Positions 32,391 through 43,331 of a stretch of DNA of 64,000 bases are shown piece by piece. The DNA lies in NCBI RefSeq assembly GCF_005239225.2, contig NC_133296.1, positions 7,998,001-8,062,000 on the forward strand, written 5' to 3'. Numbering within the stretch: position 1 is the first letter of the stretch; the number at the start of each line of letters is the position of its first letter. Below the pieces are notes generated by a model that did not search any database, was not told the origin of the DNA, and was given only the letters and a program-made list of their open reading frames with translations. Made by a program: the position numbers and the translations under genes. Source of the DNA: Populus alba (taxonomy: Eukaryota > Streptophyta > Magnoliopsida > Malpighiales > Salicaceae).

Positions 32391-34920
32391 TGTTGTTACT
32401 CATTTTTTGAGCAATATGTGATAATGGAGATGGTGTATATCCCCTTTAAATTGAAGGCAGGATTTTAGTTTAAGGTTGCTGGGAGATTGACAAAAACAAA
32501 GGAGAAGGAAATGTTTTTCGAACCGTGTTCTAACTGACATCTACTCTCTTTATCCTTCCCCTTTACTGCCAAAATTGTCAGGATTCTTAGGCTAATTAGG
32601 AGCCTTTAAAATGCTAAATTTGTTCCTTTGCTATCTGGTCTCTAAGGTTGGATAAATCCGTCAGAAGCTGCACTAAAAAAAAAAAACTAGCTCTGCCGTT
32701 GTCGTAATTTTTTGTTCCAACTTAGGCTTTGATTATGATCTGGTTCCATACAATATCCGACCATCCCGGCTATATTTTGTCACTAATGACATGTTGAAAA
32801 ATTGACCTACACTTTTTTTGGGTCCTAGGGCTTGCTATTTTTATGGCAGACTCTCAGTCAATGTAGGATGCTTAGCATCATCACTTTCCTAATTTAGATC
32901 AGGAAATCATTTTTGACCAACCAGGTTGCAGCCAACTTCTATACTTCAAAATGAATTTTTCTCATTCTTAATCCTTCACGAAAGTTGTAGTCCTATACGC
33001 GTAGATGAATTTTAATTTTTGAACCACCTGATTTTGATATCAGAAGCTCAAGATATCCTTGTTTGAATATCTCAAAACGGAAGTAGAGAACTCTACCGCA
33101 AGCAAGATTCTAACCCTAATTTCACACTAAAGGCTTTGCTTCCATCATGATTTTGCTGGTCTTTATTCTTAGGCTATACTCTCAGTCATATTGAGATGTG
33201 TGGCATTTATCAGTTTTTTTTAATCAGATTAGGAGATTATTTTTACCAACCAGATTGCGACTCAATTCTGTTCTGTAAAACAATTTATCTCACCTCGAAT
33301 CCTTCATGAAAGTTGTAGTCCTACATGTGTAGATGAATTTGGGCTTTTAAATCGCTTAATTTTGATATTAAAAGCTCAAGATATTCATGTTTGAATATCT
33401 AATAAGGAAGTGAAAACTATGCCGCAAAAAGTTTGCCACAAAACTTTTCTGTCGTAGGAAGGATTTTGCGCCGCCAAATTTGCAGGACTGAATTGGAAAA
33501 AAAGACTGAAATAAGGAGGTAGTTACCGATACAAATTGGAAGAAACTTGGCTGGGTTTTGAAGAAATAGAAAAAACAAGGAAGGGACCTGCAAATGACAG
33601 GTCACGTTTCTTCTTATTTTTTAACAACAAAGGACACCGTCTTTTCCTTTATTGCATTAATTCCCCCATTTTGAATTAATAAGCATGGTATTGTACCCCA
33701 TCTGCAACCTTTTTCCCTCCGCTACAGTTGTTCCTTGCCATTTTTTGTTTTTGGCATTTCTCCCATCCTTGTACTACACAAAACAGGCCCCCTTTTCATG
33801 CTAGGATGGAAGCTATAAGAGGGAACGGCTTTGTACCTTCTGTGCCAGCTAGGGGAAGAGGATGCAAAGGGAGCCTCACACCATCGAAGGGCTGGGATTT
33901 CATCCCTAATACACACGGCTGGGATGAGGAGGCATGAGAGGAACCTCCAAGTTTGGCTTGACTATATATACAAGTTGTGAAGAGAAAGTAGGAAAAAAAA
34001 AGGAGGAGGAGGAGGGCGGAAGAAAAAACAGAAAAGAGAGGAATACGGGGAGAGTTTAAATACAAAGGAAAAAAAGAAAAAAGAAGAGGGAGAGCTAGCA
34101 TAGAAAGAAAACAAAGAGAACGAGAGGGAAAATAATCTCCAGTCTATCCTGCATTATCAAAAAGAGTTCACCAAACCTACAACTTTTCTAGAAACTCTTA
34201 ACGGCAAAAAAAAGGAAGGCTTTCGTTAGTTTTCAAAGGTAGAAAAGCAAAGGTTTTCACCCCTGTTTGCACCTCATTTTCTACATTCGAACCAGCAGCA
34301 TCTGCAGAAAAGCAAAGGCAAAAATGGGCTTTTAAAGCACTTTGAATTTCCTTAAATTTCTAACTTAGTTTTTTTCTTTTCCTTGTGATTTACGAGTCGT
34401 GAACACTTGAAATACTGAGGGAAAAATGAGCTTTTAAGTACATTGAATCTCCTTAGATTTCTATCTTTGCTATCTCTAAATTTATAAATTCTGAATTTAT
34501 TTCAAAGTAAACATAGACTTCAAGAGATCTGCACCGTTTCTCTTTGGCATTCCACAAACATATCTAAAGGTATGATCCGTATTGGCCAAGGGTTCTTTCC
34601 CTTAGACTTTGAACCAAAGTTCGTTCGTCAGAGCAGACTTATCCTAGGAAACTGATGGGATTAGAGAACATCAACACCATAGCAATTATAAGGCAAACCA
34701 AACACCAAGCAGCTTATCTTAGGTAGGGCGTACTAGGGGTGCTAAAACCTTCCCTTTACACAACCAATCCCTTGCCTTAAAATCTCTAAAAGACCAGTTA
34801 GGTTTCCTAGTGATCATAATACTAGGTGGCAACTCCCTTTTTCACACAAAAAAGACCCCAACATCAATCCCTGCTACCAGGAAAGGTCGCCTCGATGTCG
34901 AGCTCTCGAAAGGATACGAC
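32391..34920 (+). repeat. 3' LTR of the plus-strand Tat element
   Basis: Starts TGTTGTTACTCATTTTTTG and ends near GATACGACA. A direct duplication lies inside U3: ATCCTTCACGAAAGTTGTAG at about 32972 and ATCCTTCATGAAAGTTGTAG at about 33299, with similar flanks (32840-33110 and 33170-33430). A TATA-like CTATATATA is at 33962, followed by a purine-rich stretch to 34140. The right end was set by similarity to the other LTR and is approximate. Confidence 0.7.
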
Positions 34921-34921
34921 A

Positions 34922-35060
34922 TATATAAACACCATGCAGGAAATGCGCTTCATCTTTTGATGGCTTCCATTTAGCAACTCTTATCTAAAAGGCAGACAAG
35001 TGAATGCACCCCAAAAAACCCCCACCACTCTTAATAATTTGTTCACGGGAGAAATCTCAA
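34922..35060. repeat. Duplicated host segment, copy 1
   Basis: ACACCATGCAGGAAATGCG through TTGTTCACGGGAGAAATCTC matches 48297-48425 with few changes. Copy 1 adjoins the Tat LTR; copy 2 adjoins a (TA)n tract. The copies are about 13 kb apart and flank the storage-protein gene and the two copia elements. Confidence 0.75.
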
Positions 35061-35243
35061 AGTTGAATCTTGACTAGCAAAGGTGCCTTGACAATGAGCA
35101 AGCAAGATGGTAACAAGGCACTGCCTAATTGAAAGCCACGGGTTAACAGAGCCACAAGAGATGGATTGGCTAGAGACAATACTTGCTTGTATTGATAAAA
35201 CATACAAACGATCATTTGATATGGATCAATTGTTCTTACAAGT
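35061..35243. other. Spacer with possible coding scrap
   Basis: The plus strand carries an open stretch reading DWLETILACIDKTYKRSFDM. I do not recognise it and see no gene structure around it. Confidence 0.3.
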
Positions 35244-35915
35244 GGTGATGACATTGTGAAAAATCTTATAAATTAAGTTCTTTGGTTGTATAACATATTC
35301 TTTAATACTTAAATCAGCAAATATAGTGGAATTGAACATGGTCTTTTTTCCTTAAACATAGTGAAAAAGTAGATCGAGACTAATAAAGTTATTTTTTATT
35401 TGGTTGGATCTTAAGTTTTTAGAGTGATTAGAGAGTGTTTTGATATTAAAAATAAGTTTATTAAGGTTTTTATGATGTTTTTAGAATATTTGCATGAAAA
35501 AATAAGTTTAAAATTGCATTTTTGGAGTTGTAAGAAACACAAGCCCACCTTTCGGACTATCAAATGTGTCAGAATTTGAGCAAGAAAATGGTGATGACAT
35601 TATGATAAATCTTATAAATTAAGTTCTTTGGTTGTATAACATATTCTTTAATACTTAAATTAGCAAATATAGTGGAATTAAAGATGGTTTTGTTTCTTTA
35701 AATAAATTGAGAAAGTAGATCGAGACTAACAAAGTTGTTTTTATGTGGTTGGATTTTAAGTTTTTAGAGTGATTAAAGAGTGTTTTGATGTTAAAAGTAA
35801 GTTTATTAAGGTTTTTATAATTTTTTAAAATATTTGCATGAAAAAATAAATTTAAAATTGGATTTTTGGAGCTGTAAGAAACTCGAGCCCCTCTTTCCGA
35901 CCATCAAAGTGCCTC
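35244..35915. repeat. 346 bp tandem duplication
   Basis: GGTGATGACATT starts at 35244 and 35590. Both units share ATCTTATAAATTAAGTTCTTTG and end near a TTTTTGGAG(T/C)TGTAAGAAAC stretch. Small differences show it is not recent. No function visible. Confidence 0.8.
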
Positions 35916-36028
35916 GCGACAACATGGGAGCAATATCGATATTAAGTAATATTAAAAAGAACATGGTGAAACATTATATCTATAGAGATTTTTACCATGT
36001 AATACCTAAAGTTTTAGTCAATGATTAG
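35834..36028 (+). pseudogene. Possible copia RNase H scrap
   Basis: The frame contains PRDNMGAISILSNIKKNMVK and HYIYRDFYHV. These vaguely recall the copia RNase H phrases (DN..AI..SKNP, KHIDIRYHFI). Too weak to be sure. Confidence 0.25.
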
Positions 36029-36264
36029 AGAGTATTAAGTCAAATTTGATCGTTATCACCATTTCATGTCTCATCAACAAAATTCTAAGTTGATCCATCA
36101 TCCAATACGGGAATTAAAACTAGGAACAGCTGAATACGTTCATAGCATTTTTATTCGAGTTTATTTAGTTTAGAAGACCAAACAGTACAGCTCAGTTCAT
36201 TTGAGTGCAATCGATATCTTTCATAGCACTCAAACGACGTCTCAGAATCAGATACAAAATCCCA

Positions 36265-37608
36265 TCACTCACAAGCCAGACGTGGCGTAGGAATTGACTC
36301 AATGAACTTGGCTGCGGCAAGGAAAGCATTGTAGGAGGCCAAGTAGCTAGCTTGCGATCCTGGACTTGCTGCACCTGCTACATTTGAAGCACCTCGGATC
36401 ACGATGAAAGGCTTTTCATTTGATAAAGATGTCTGCAAATCAAATGACCAAACCAGTTAGCCGAACACATGAACTAGAGAAAACTTTTCAGAGTTCAACG
36501 AAGTTATTCCTTCTTACTAACCCAAGCTACAGCAGCGCTTTCTTGATCGGCAGTTGAGACGTTAAAAGCTTTGTGAAGGAAATCTCCATATGCTTTATTT
36601 TTAATGTAAGAATCAGAACTGGAGCCCTTAGTTCCAAACACAATCTTAGGCTTGGAAGGTAGGCAAACTCCATCGTAGCATTGGCTCAACTCCAAATCCT
36701 GCAAATCACAGAAATTATCCAAGCGTATGCAATACAGTGTGTGCGTGTGTGACTGTTGATAAAGAAAAGAATCAAAATTAGAGTGACAAACCTGAAGCAC
36801 TTTAGTGGCAACACTGTACCAGGATGTGGTGCTGGGAAGCCAGAAAACATCCTGCGGTGATTGTCCTTTAGAGAACAATTTTATTGTATCATAGTCTACG
36901 CTAGCCAACAAGTTCTCTCCGTTCTCTGGATAATTAAACTCGCCAAAGATCAGCTTCCCTTCCTCTGACCCGAATTTCTGCGCCATTGTAAAAATTAAAG
37001 CTGGTTACGTCTAAGATGTGTGTCTCTTGTAATTAACATACAACATACAATTACCTTCCAATTCCAAGCTCCTGTGAAAGCAATAGCAAGCGGCACGGAA
37101 ACATCACCTGCACTAGACTTTTTATATATCAAGGCTCCAGCACTCCCAAATGAATAATTCCATGAATACGGAATCTATTCAAGAGGATTTGCACAGCAAT
37201 GGCAGCATTTACCTAAGTTTGGTTGCAGTTAGCAATGGACGGCAACAGTAGTGTAAATATATTGAATATTCAAATAGTGCAATGAAGAAACAAAGATTAC
37301 AAAGAAACGAGGAATCTTACAGAATTTCCCCCGATCTTAACATATACAATATAACGAGCATTAAGTGTCCCAATGTGGAACCTTCTCCCCGCAATGTCAA
37401 CATAAGGCGTTTCAGCATCAGGTGTGAAGAGACCAGAGTCTTGGAGGGCCTGTTCGTTGGTATCAGAAGTTAAGACAAGCCCTAAACGAGTGAAATCAAT
37501 TTTGCAGTTGTTTGTCTCAGCAACAGGGTTTCTCAAACTCATTTGGAAGGACTGCTGAGCCAAAACCAGCAGCCCAACCACCATCACTACCAAGTTAACG
37601 CTCGACAT
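36265..37608 (-). CDS. Bark storage protein / WIN4-like, phosphorylase-nucleosidase fold; one-base frameshift in exon 2
   Basis: Member of the poplar bark-storage and wound-induced (WIN4) family, related to purine nucleoside phosphorylase / MTA-SAH nucleosidase. These are vacuolar storage proteins, and enzyme activity of such members is uncertain. Exons: 37608-37321, 37212-37055, 36977-36792, 36698-36522, 36432-36265. The N-terminal ~24 residues (MSSVNLVVMVVGLLVLAQQS) look like a signal peptide. Exon 1 has GRRFHIGTLNARYIVYVKIG; exons 3-4 have SEEGKLIFGEFNYPENG, SWYSVATKVLQ, CYDGVCLPSKPKIVFGT; exon 5 has PFIVIRGASNVAG and ends RLACE. Exon 2 is 158 nt where 159 is needed: after GIIHLG the frame slips at a TTTGGG run and hits TGA, while the next frame reads SAGALIYKKSSAGDVSVPLA. 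All other phases fit a 325-codon protein, so this is either a recent pseudogene or a sequence error. Confidence 0.85.
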
Positions 37609-37685
37609 TCTAGAGATCTGAGGCGAGAGAGACGTTGTTTAGAGCAATGCAAGTGTTTTGTGGTATTCTGGTGCTGCTCATGTGA

Positions 37686-37695
37686 CTTTATATAG
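37686..37695 (-). promoter_or_regulatory. TATA box of the storage-protein gene
   Basis: CTATATAAAG on the minus strand, about 80 bases upstream of the ATG at 37608. Confidence 0.6.
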
Positions 37696-37699
37696 AGAT

Positions 37700-38242
37700 C
37701 ATCTAGCTAAACGGCCAATTTCTTTCTTTTTTTTTGAAATATATTGTTGACATTAAATATTAAATATTTCATATCCATTCATTTCTTAAGGATCCTGTAA
37801 CCTAAAAAAAAATGTGGCAAAACTTGAAAGTGAGACGTTAAGCTCGAGCAAGTGAAGGAAAAACTTTTTAGTGTAATTACATTAAAGCCCTTCATCATGG
37901 AATGGAGCAATTATGTGTGCACTGCTCGTTCCATTATCATGCAAGATACTAACAATCATCAAATAAGTTAAACATCTACTTCGTCATGTTGTAACATTTT
38001 TTTTAGCGATTGAAGTTACCAATACAGTCATTATTATGGGAAAATAATATCTGAAAACTCCTATGAAAATTTGAGTATAATTCAATAGCTGAATAAAAAG
38101 TTATGATCCTTTGAAACTGTTATCCTTATTTGGTATGATTAGAACTTTTTTTAAATCTAGATTTGTCTCATCAATCCATAAATATATTTACTAGACCAAT
38201 CATATAATCTATCTGGGATAGATTCTTATCTAATTGTTGTAA
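37700..38242. other. Spacer upstream of the storage-protein gene
   Basis: AT-rich, no gene seen. May hold promoter elements, none recognised with confidence. Confidence 0.5.
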
Positions 38243-38247
38243 ACCCA

Positions 38248-38429
38248 AGTTAAGTTTAGTGAAAGATATGTATGTGAATTACAATGGATGGTAATAGCTG
38301 CAGCCATCCTTTGTATTTATATCTCTTGGGTTGTGTACAATACTAGAGTGAGGTATACTACACATGATAATTATCCTATATAAGGTATTTACATATATAA
38401 GGAGTCTATTCTAATCTCTTTCCATAATA
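38248..38429 (-). repeat. 3' LTR of young copia
   Basis: Ends at the target duplication on the left. On the right it is joined to GTGGAAC..-type internal sequence through a G-rich tract (GACGGGGTG, minus strand), the polypurine tract. Confidence 0.9.
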
Positions 38430-38436
38430 CACCCCG

Positions 38437-41400
38437 TCAAGCTGAAGGTGGAGATTCCACTCGAAGCTTGGATCGAAAAAGAGCAAACGAGACTGGGGGA
38501 AGCGGCTTGGTAAGAACATCAGCTAGTTGGTCCTTTGAAGAGATAAAGCGTACCTGAATTTCTTGCTTAGCAACGCGATCGCGAACAAAGTGATAGTCAA
38601 CTTCAACATGTTTAGTGCGAGCATGAAAAACTGGATTGAGAGATAGGAAGGTGGCTCCTAAATTATCACACCACAACGTAGTCATGGAGGACGATGGAAA
38701 ATGAAGTTCTGATAATAAAGAGCGAATCCATAAGATTTCAGCAGTACCATCAGCTAAGGCCTTGTATTCTGCCTCTGTAGAAGATCGAGCTACAGTGCAT
38801 TGCTTCCCTGATTTCCATGAAATAGGAGTAGCACCAAGATATACAAGATAACCACCTGTTGATTTCCGATCATCAATACTGCCAGCCCAATCAGCATCAG
38901 TGAAACCATGAAGAGACAATGAGGAATCCCGAGTAATGTGTAGACCATAAGAAGCTGTATCCTGAAGATAACGTAGTATACGTTTTAACGGCCCGACCAA
39001 TGATCCTCAGTAGGGGCATGCATAAACTGACATACCTTGTTGACTGCATAACAAATATCAGGTCTGGTAAAAAGTAAGATACTGGAGAGCCCCAACAATT
39101 TGTCTATATCGTGTCGGATCAGAGTAAGGAGTACCAGATGTGATGCTCAATTTTGAGGAGGTAGACAGAGGAGTAGCAACTGGTTTACAAGAAGTCATAC
39201 CTGCTCGTTGGATAATATCAAGAGTATACTTGTGTTGGATGAGTAACAAACCCATAGAAGTGGATTTAACTTCAATGCCCAAGAAGAAATGAATAGAGCC
39301 TAAATCTCGAAGTTTAAAACTCTGAACTCAGCAAAACAATTAAGCGTTGAAGCAAAGTCGGGTTACTCCCAGTCAACAAAATATCATCAACATACACAAG
39401 TAAATAAAAGATAGCACCGCTGAAGGAGAGAATAAAGAGAGAAGTATCAACCTTCGATGCCTGAAAAACCAATGGAGATCAGAAAACTCACTTAACCGGT
39501 TGTACCATGCCCGAGGTGCTTGTTTCAAACCATACAAAGATTTATGTAGACGACACACATGCGTGGGGAATGTAGAGTCAACAAAACCAGGTGGTTGTGC
39601 CATGTACACCTCCTCCTGAAGAATGCCATTCAAAAAGGCATTATGGACATCCAATTGATGAATCTGCCAACCACAGGTGACAGCAATAGTAAGTACTAGA
39701 CGAATCGTTGTTGGCTTGATCACCGGACTAAATGTTTCATAGTAATCAACCCCCTCTTGCTGAGTGAAACCTCGTGCAACCAGTCGTGCTTTATATCGAT
39801 CCACACAACCATCAGCGCGCCTCTTAATCTTATATACCCACCGACTGCCGACCACATTCATAGATGGAGCAAAAGGAACTAATGACCAGGTGTCATTACT
39901 GTGAAGGGCCTGAAGTTCTTCTTGCATGGCTTTATGCCAAATCAAGTATTTGTCAGCAGCCTTAAATGAAATCGGTTCCTGCTGAGGTAAGGATGTAGAC
40001 CGGGAGGCAGATAAGACACTTAAGTTTGCAGTTTTGGAAGAACGTGGGCGAAGCACCATGGAGTGAGTGCGTGCAACCTGTGGTTGAGTGGAAGACACAC
40101 TGTCGTGGTCTTGCTGAAGAGAGAAATGAGACAAATCAACACATAAATCAAGTCCAGGGGGGGAAAGAGTGGAGGAACCTGGTGTGGAACGGTGCAACAG
40201 AGGACTAGGCTGAGCAGGCGAAGCAAACCGAGAGGGAGAGCCAGCAGGGGATGGAACAGGGGAGTTTGGCAAATCAGATAGCATATAGGACACACATACT
40301 GCACCCGAAGTAGGAGACCCAGCAGAGGAGAGTGCCATATCAGGAGAGACCGGGGCCATAGGAGACACATGTGAGATTGACAAGTCCGGACCTGTACCTG
40401 TGGAATGAATATGACCGTGATATGCAGGCAAAAATAAGGGGGCGGGAGAGGGTGATGTAGGTGCAGGGGGCTTTGTTGGAGCACTGGATTTGGCTAAATA
40501 TGGTGCAGAAACAGATGTGAGGGGCTGGAAAGTGACAGCAGGGGGTTGTATAGGTGAGGCAATATGCTGTTCAGATTTGTCAAAGGGAAAAACAGTTTCA
40601 TGAAATTGAACATGACGCGCAATGTAAAGACGATGTGACGACAAATCAAGACATCGATAACCTAAATGAGAGTTGCTATAACCTAGAAATACACAAGGAG
40701 AAGAGCGGAAATCTAACTTATGAGCATTATATGGACGAAGTAGCGGAAAGCAAAGACACCCGAAAGTGCGAAGAAATCCATAGTCAGGAGTTGATTTTAA
40801 AAGACATTCAAAAGGAGTTTTATGATTAAGAACTGGAGTTGGCATGCGATTAATCAAATAAACAGAACTTTCAAAAGCAGAACTCCAGTATTTTAAGGGA
40901 GCTTTACATTGACCTAGGAGAGTAAGTCCAGTTTCAACAATATGTTTATGACGACGTTCGACCATGCCATTTTGTTCATGAGTATGGGGCAGATAATACG
41001 ATGATGAATACCAATTGTTTTAAAATAGGTATTGAGTTTTCGATATTCGCCACCCCAATCTGTTTGAACAGATTTAATTTTTAAGGAAAACTGACGTTCA
41101 ACTTGTGCTTGAAATTGATGAAAGACAGTAAAAACATCAGATTTTGCAGCCAAGGGATAAAACCAAATAAACCTTGTATGGGCATCCACAAAAATAACAA
41201 AATAACGAAATCCATCAGATGATAACATAGGGGAAGGTCCCCAAACATCACTAAAAATCAAGTCAAGTGGAGCTTGAGTTTGATGACCTGTAGTTTTTAA
41301 AGGCAAACGAGACGACTTACCAAGAGGACATGCTGAACAATTAAAATCAAAATTTTTTGACGTACAGGACACCTTTTTATTGGACACTAAAAATTGCAAA

Positions 41401-43010
41401 ATACATGGACTAGGATGTCCAAGACGACGATGCCAGACATCAGCTGAAGTAGAGATTCGGGTGGATAGGAGGGCTACAGGTAATGATGTGGCAAAGGACT
41501 CGGACAGAACATATAGACCATCTCTACTCCGACCGGAAAGAAGAACTTCCTTTGTCATGAGATCCTTAACATAAAATACAAATGAATGAAATTCAAAAAA
41601 CACGTTATTCTCAAGACAAAACTTCTGAACAGATAGTAAAGGTTTTTTAATGGTAGGAACATGTAAAATGTTGGATAATGTAAATGTGCGTTTGGGTGAC
41701 TGAATGTGAGAGTGAGCAATATTAGAGATAACAAGACCCTTACCATCGCCAACATGCAAGTGATCATTACCAAGGTAAGGTTCTGAACTTGTCATACTCA
41801 CAAGGTCCGGCGTCACATGATGATTCGCACCTGTATCAGGAAACCAAGTAACAGGAGAAGTAGTGGGGACAGTATTAAATGCTAAATTAGCATTAGCTTG
41901 TACATGATGAGTAGATAATTGAGAACACTGCTGAGCAGTATGCCCATAATCATAGCATAGCTGACATTTGATGGTGCGGTGAGAACCCCCAAACCGGTTG
42001 CTTTGCTGCCCAAAGTACTGACTTGAGCCATAGGAGACCCGATTTCCCTGCTGTCCAAAATGTGAACCTGAAGGAGAATTTGTAGGACTGAAATTCTGAG
42101 CTGAACCATAACCATGATTTCCACGATAACTACTACGGTTGTTTGGTCGCCATCCCCCGCGAAAACGGCCTCTTCTGCCAGTATTAGAACCTGACTGCCG
42201 CTGCCCAAAAAACACAGATGGCTGCTGGGATGGAGTGGGTAACAGAGGAGCTGTTACAACTGGATGAATATTGATTTTGTTGATAAATTCATGCGTGAGG
42301 AGGTGGCTGTGGAGGTCAGTGTACGAGATAGGCTCAGCTTTAGTAGATAAGCTGGTTACAAGGTCCTTAAACTCACTGCGTAATCCCCGAAAGACATACA
42401 GATTAAAGTCTTCCATAGATATCGGTCTACCAGCTGCAGCAAGTTGATCAAACAATGATTTAGCCTTTTGCAGATAGGTGCTAACCGATTCATCATTCTG
42501 TCGGAGCTCTTGGAATGAACCATGGAGCTGCATAATTCGTGAGTTTGAAGGAGAAGCAAGGGCTGTTTCCAGCGTTGTCCAGATTTCGTGGGAGGTGTTA
42601 CAATCAACCACTAGGTGCAGAACTTCCATAGAGAGGGAGGATAAAAGAGCACTCATGAGTAGGTGGTCTTGTTGCTTCCATGACAGATAGGAGGCATTAA
42701 CAGCAGGTAAGGAGGTGTCAACAGAAATCACATGAGAGGGAGGACATGGGAATGAACCATCCACAAAGGAAAAAACGCCTTGGCCCAAGAGAAAAGGCTT
42801 CATCTGCATCCTCCAATACAGAAAATTGGTGTTGGAGAGCTTTAAAGATATTACCTGCTGAGTGTTGGGGAGAGGGATGATAGCAGGAGTCTGAGGCAAT
42901 TTGATTTCAGCAGCAGCAAGAGGAGCACCAGATGTAGCAGCTGTCATCGATGGTGGCACAAGAGAAGAAGAAGGGTGAGTGATCGGTGCAGCAACAGAGT
43001 TGTTCGTCAT
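38437..43010 (-). CDS. Copia gag-pol polyprotein, broken by single-base shifts
   Basis: Starts at ATG 43010. Gag core to ~42000; zinc knuckle [14 protein letters not shown] ~41950; protease [11 protein letters not shown] ~41840; GAG-pre-integrase finger [16 protein letters not shown] ~41420-41320; integrase [31 protein letters not shown] ~41200-40950; [27 protein letters not shown]-region ~39850-39370; RNase [36 protein letters not shown] to the stop at 38437. Frame changes are needed at about 40980 (one C missing in a C run), 39487 and 39471 (extra T in T runs), 39315 (extra T), 39075 (extra T) and 38993 (extra G in GGG). I saw no nonsense substitutions. Given the nearly identical LTRs, these homopolymer shifts are likely sequence errors or very recent. 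Confidence 0.85.
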
Positions 43011-43080
43011 TGACAGAGAAGAGAACTGGACCAGCAGAATAAGAGCTGCGATTTTATTTTCTTTGCTTGCTCTAATACCA

Positions 43081-43262
43081 AGTTAAGTTTAGTGAAAGAT
43101 ATGTATGTGAATTACAATGGATGGTAATAGCTGCAGCCATCCTTTGTATTTATATCTCTAGGGTTGTGTACAATACTAGAGTGAGGTATACTACACATGA
43201 TAATTATCCTATATAAGGTATTTACATATATAAGGAGTCTATTCTAATCTCTTTCCATAATA
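43081..43262 (-). repeat. 5' LTR of young copia
   Basis: 181 of 182 positions match the 3' LTR (the difference is TCTTGGG versus TCTAGGG). A TATA-like TTATATAGGA lies within it on the minus strand. Confidence 0.9.
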
Positions 43263-43331
43263 ACCCACACCTAAGTACTCAGAACTCGTTAGCCTAACTG
43301 CATCATAAGTGTTTTGTAAAGAGCTTGCTTC

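Larger units (their letters stand above)
27201..34920 (+). mobile_element. 5'-truncated, decayed Tat element, plus strand
   Basis: Begins abruptly at the LTR edge of the minus-strand element, inside the protease-RT linker (MSQLTIYTLEEVAAG). Continues through the putative intron, RT, RNase H, integrase, a tandem array, a polypurine tract and a 3' LTR of about 2.5 kb. No 5' LTR, extra ORF or gag is in the window. Pol is closely related to that of the minus-strand element. The LTR shares its 3' end with it (AAACCAAACACCAAGCAGCTT..GGGGTGCTAA) but its U3 is different. The flank beyond 34920 starts TATATAAACACC. Confidence 0.85.
38248..43262 (-). mobile_element. Young Ty1/copia element, 5.0 kb, with TA...CT termini
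   Basis: LTRs 38248-38429 and 43081-43262 (182 bp each) differ at one base. Both are bounded by the 5 bp target duplication ACCCA (38243-38247 and 43263-43267). On the minus strand the LTR begins TATTATGG and ends TTAACT, so the ends are TA...CT and not TG...CA. The primer site TGGTATTAGAGC (43080-43069) directly abuts the LTR and fits initiator tRNA-Met. The internal region codes one gag-pol, interrupted only by single-base frameshifts. Domain wording suggests the Ale/Retrofit side of copia (inference). Confidence 0.93.

Noticed and set aside
33722..34101. Frames of 64-101 codons in the plus-strand Tat LTR
   Set aside because: Lie in the purine-rich transcribed leader of the LTR; low complexity and no domain.
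40026..40829. Plus-strand frames opposite the copia RT linker
   Set aside because: Antisense shadows of the gag-pol coding strand.
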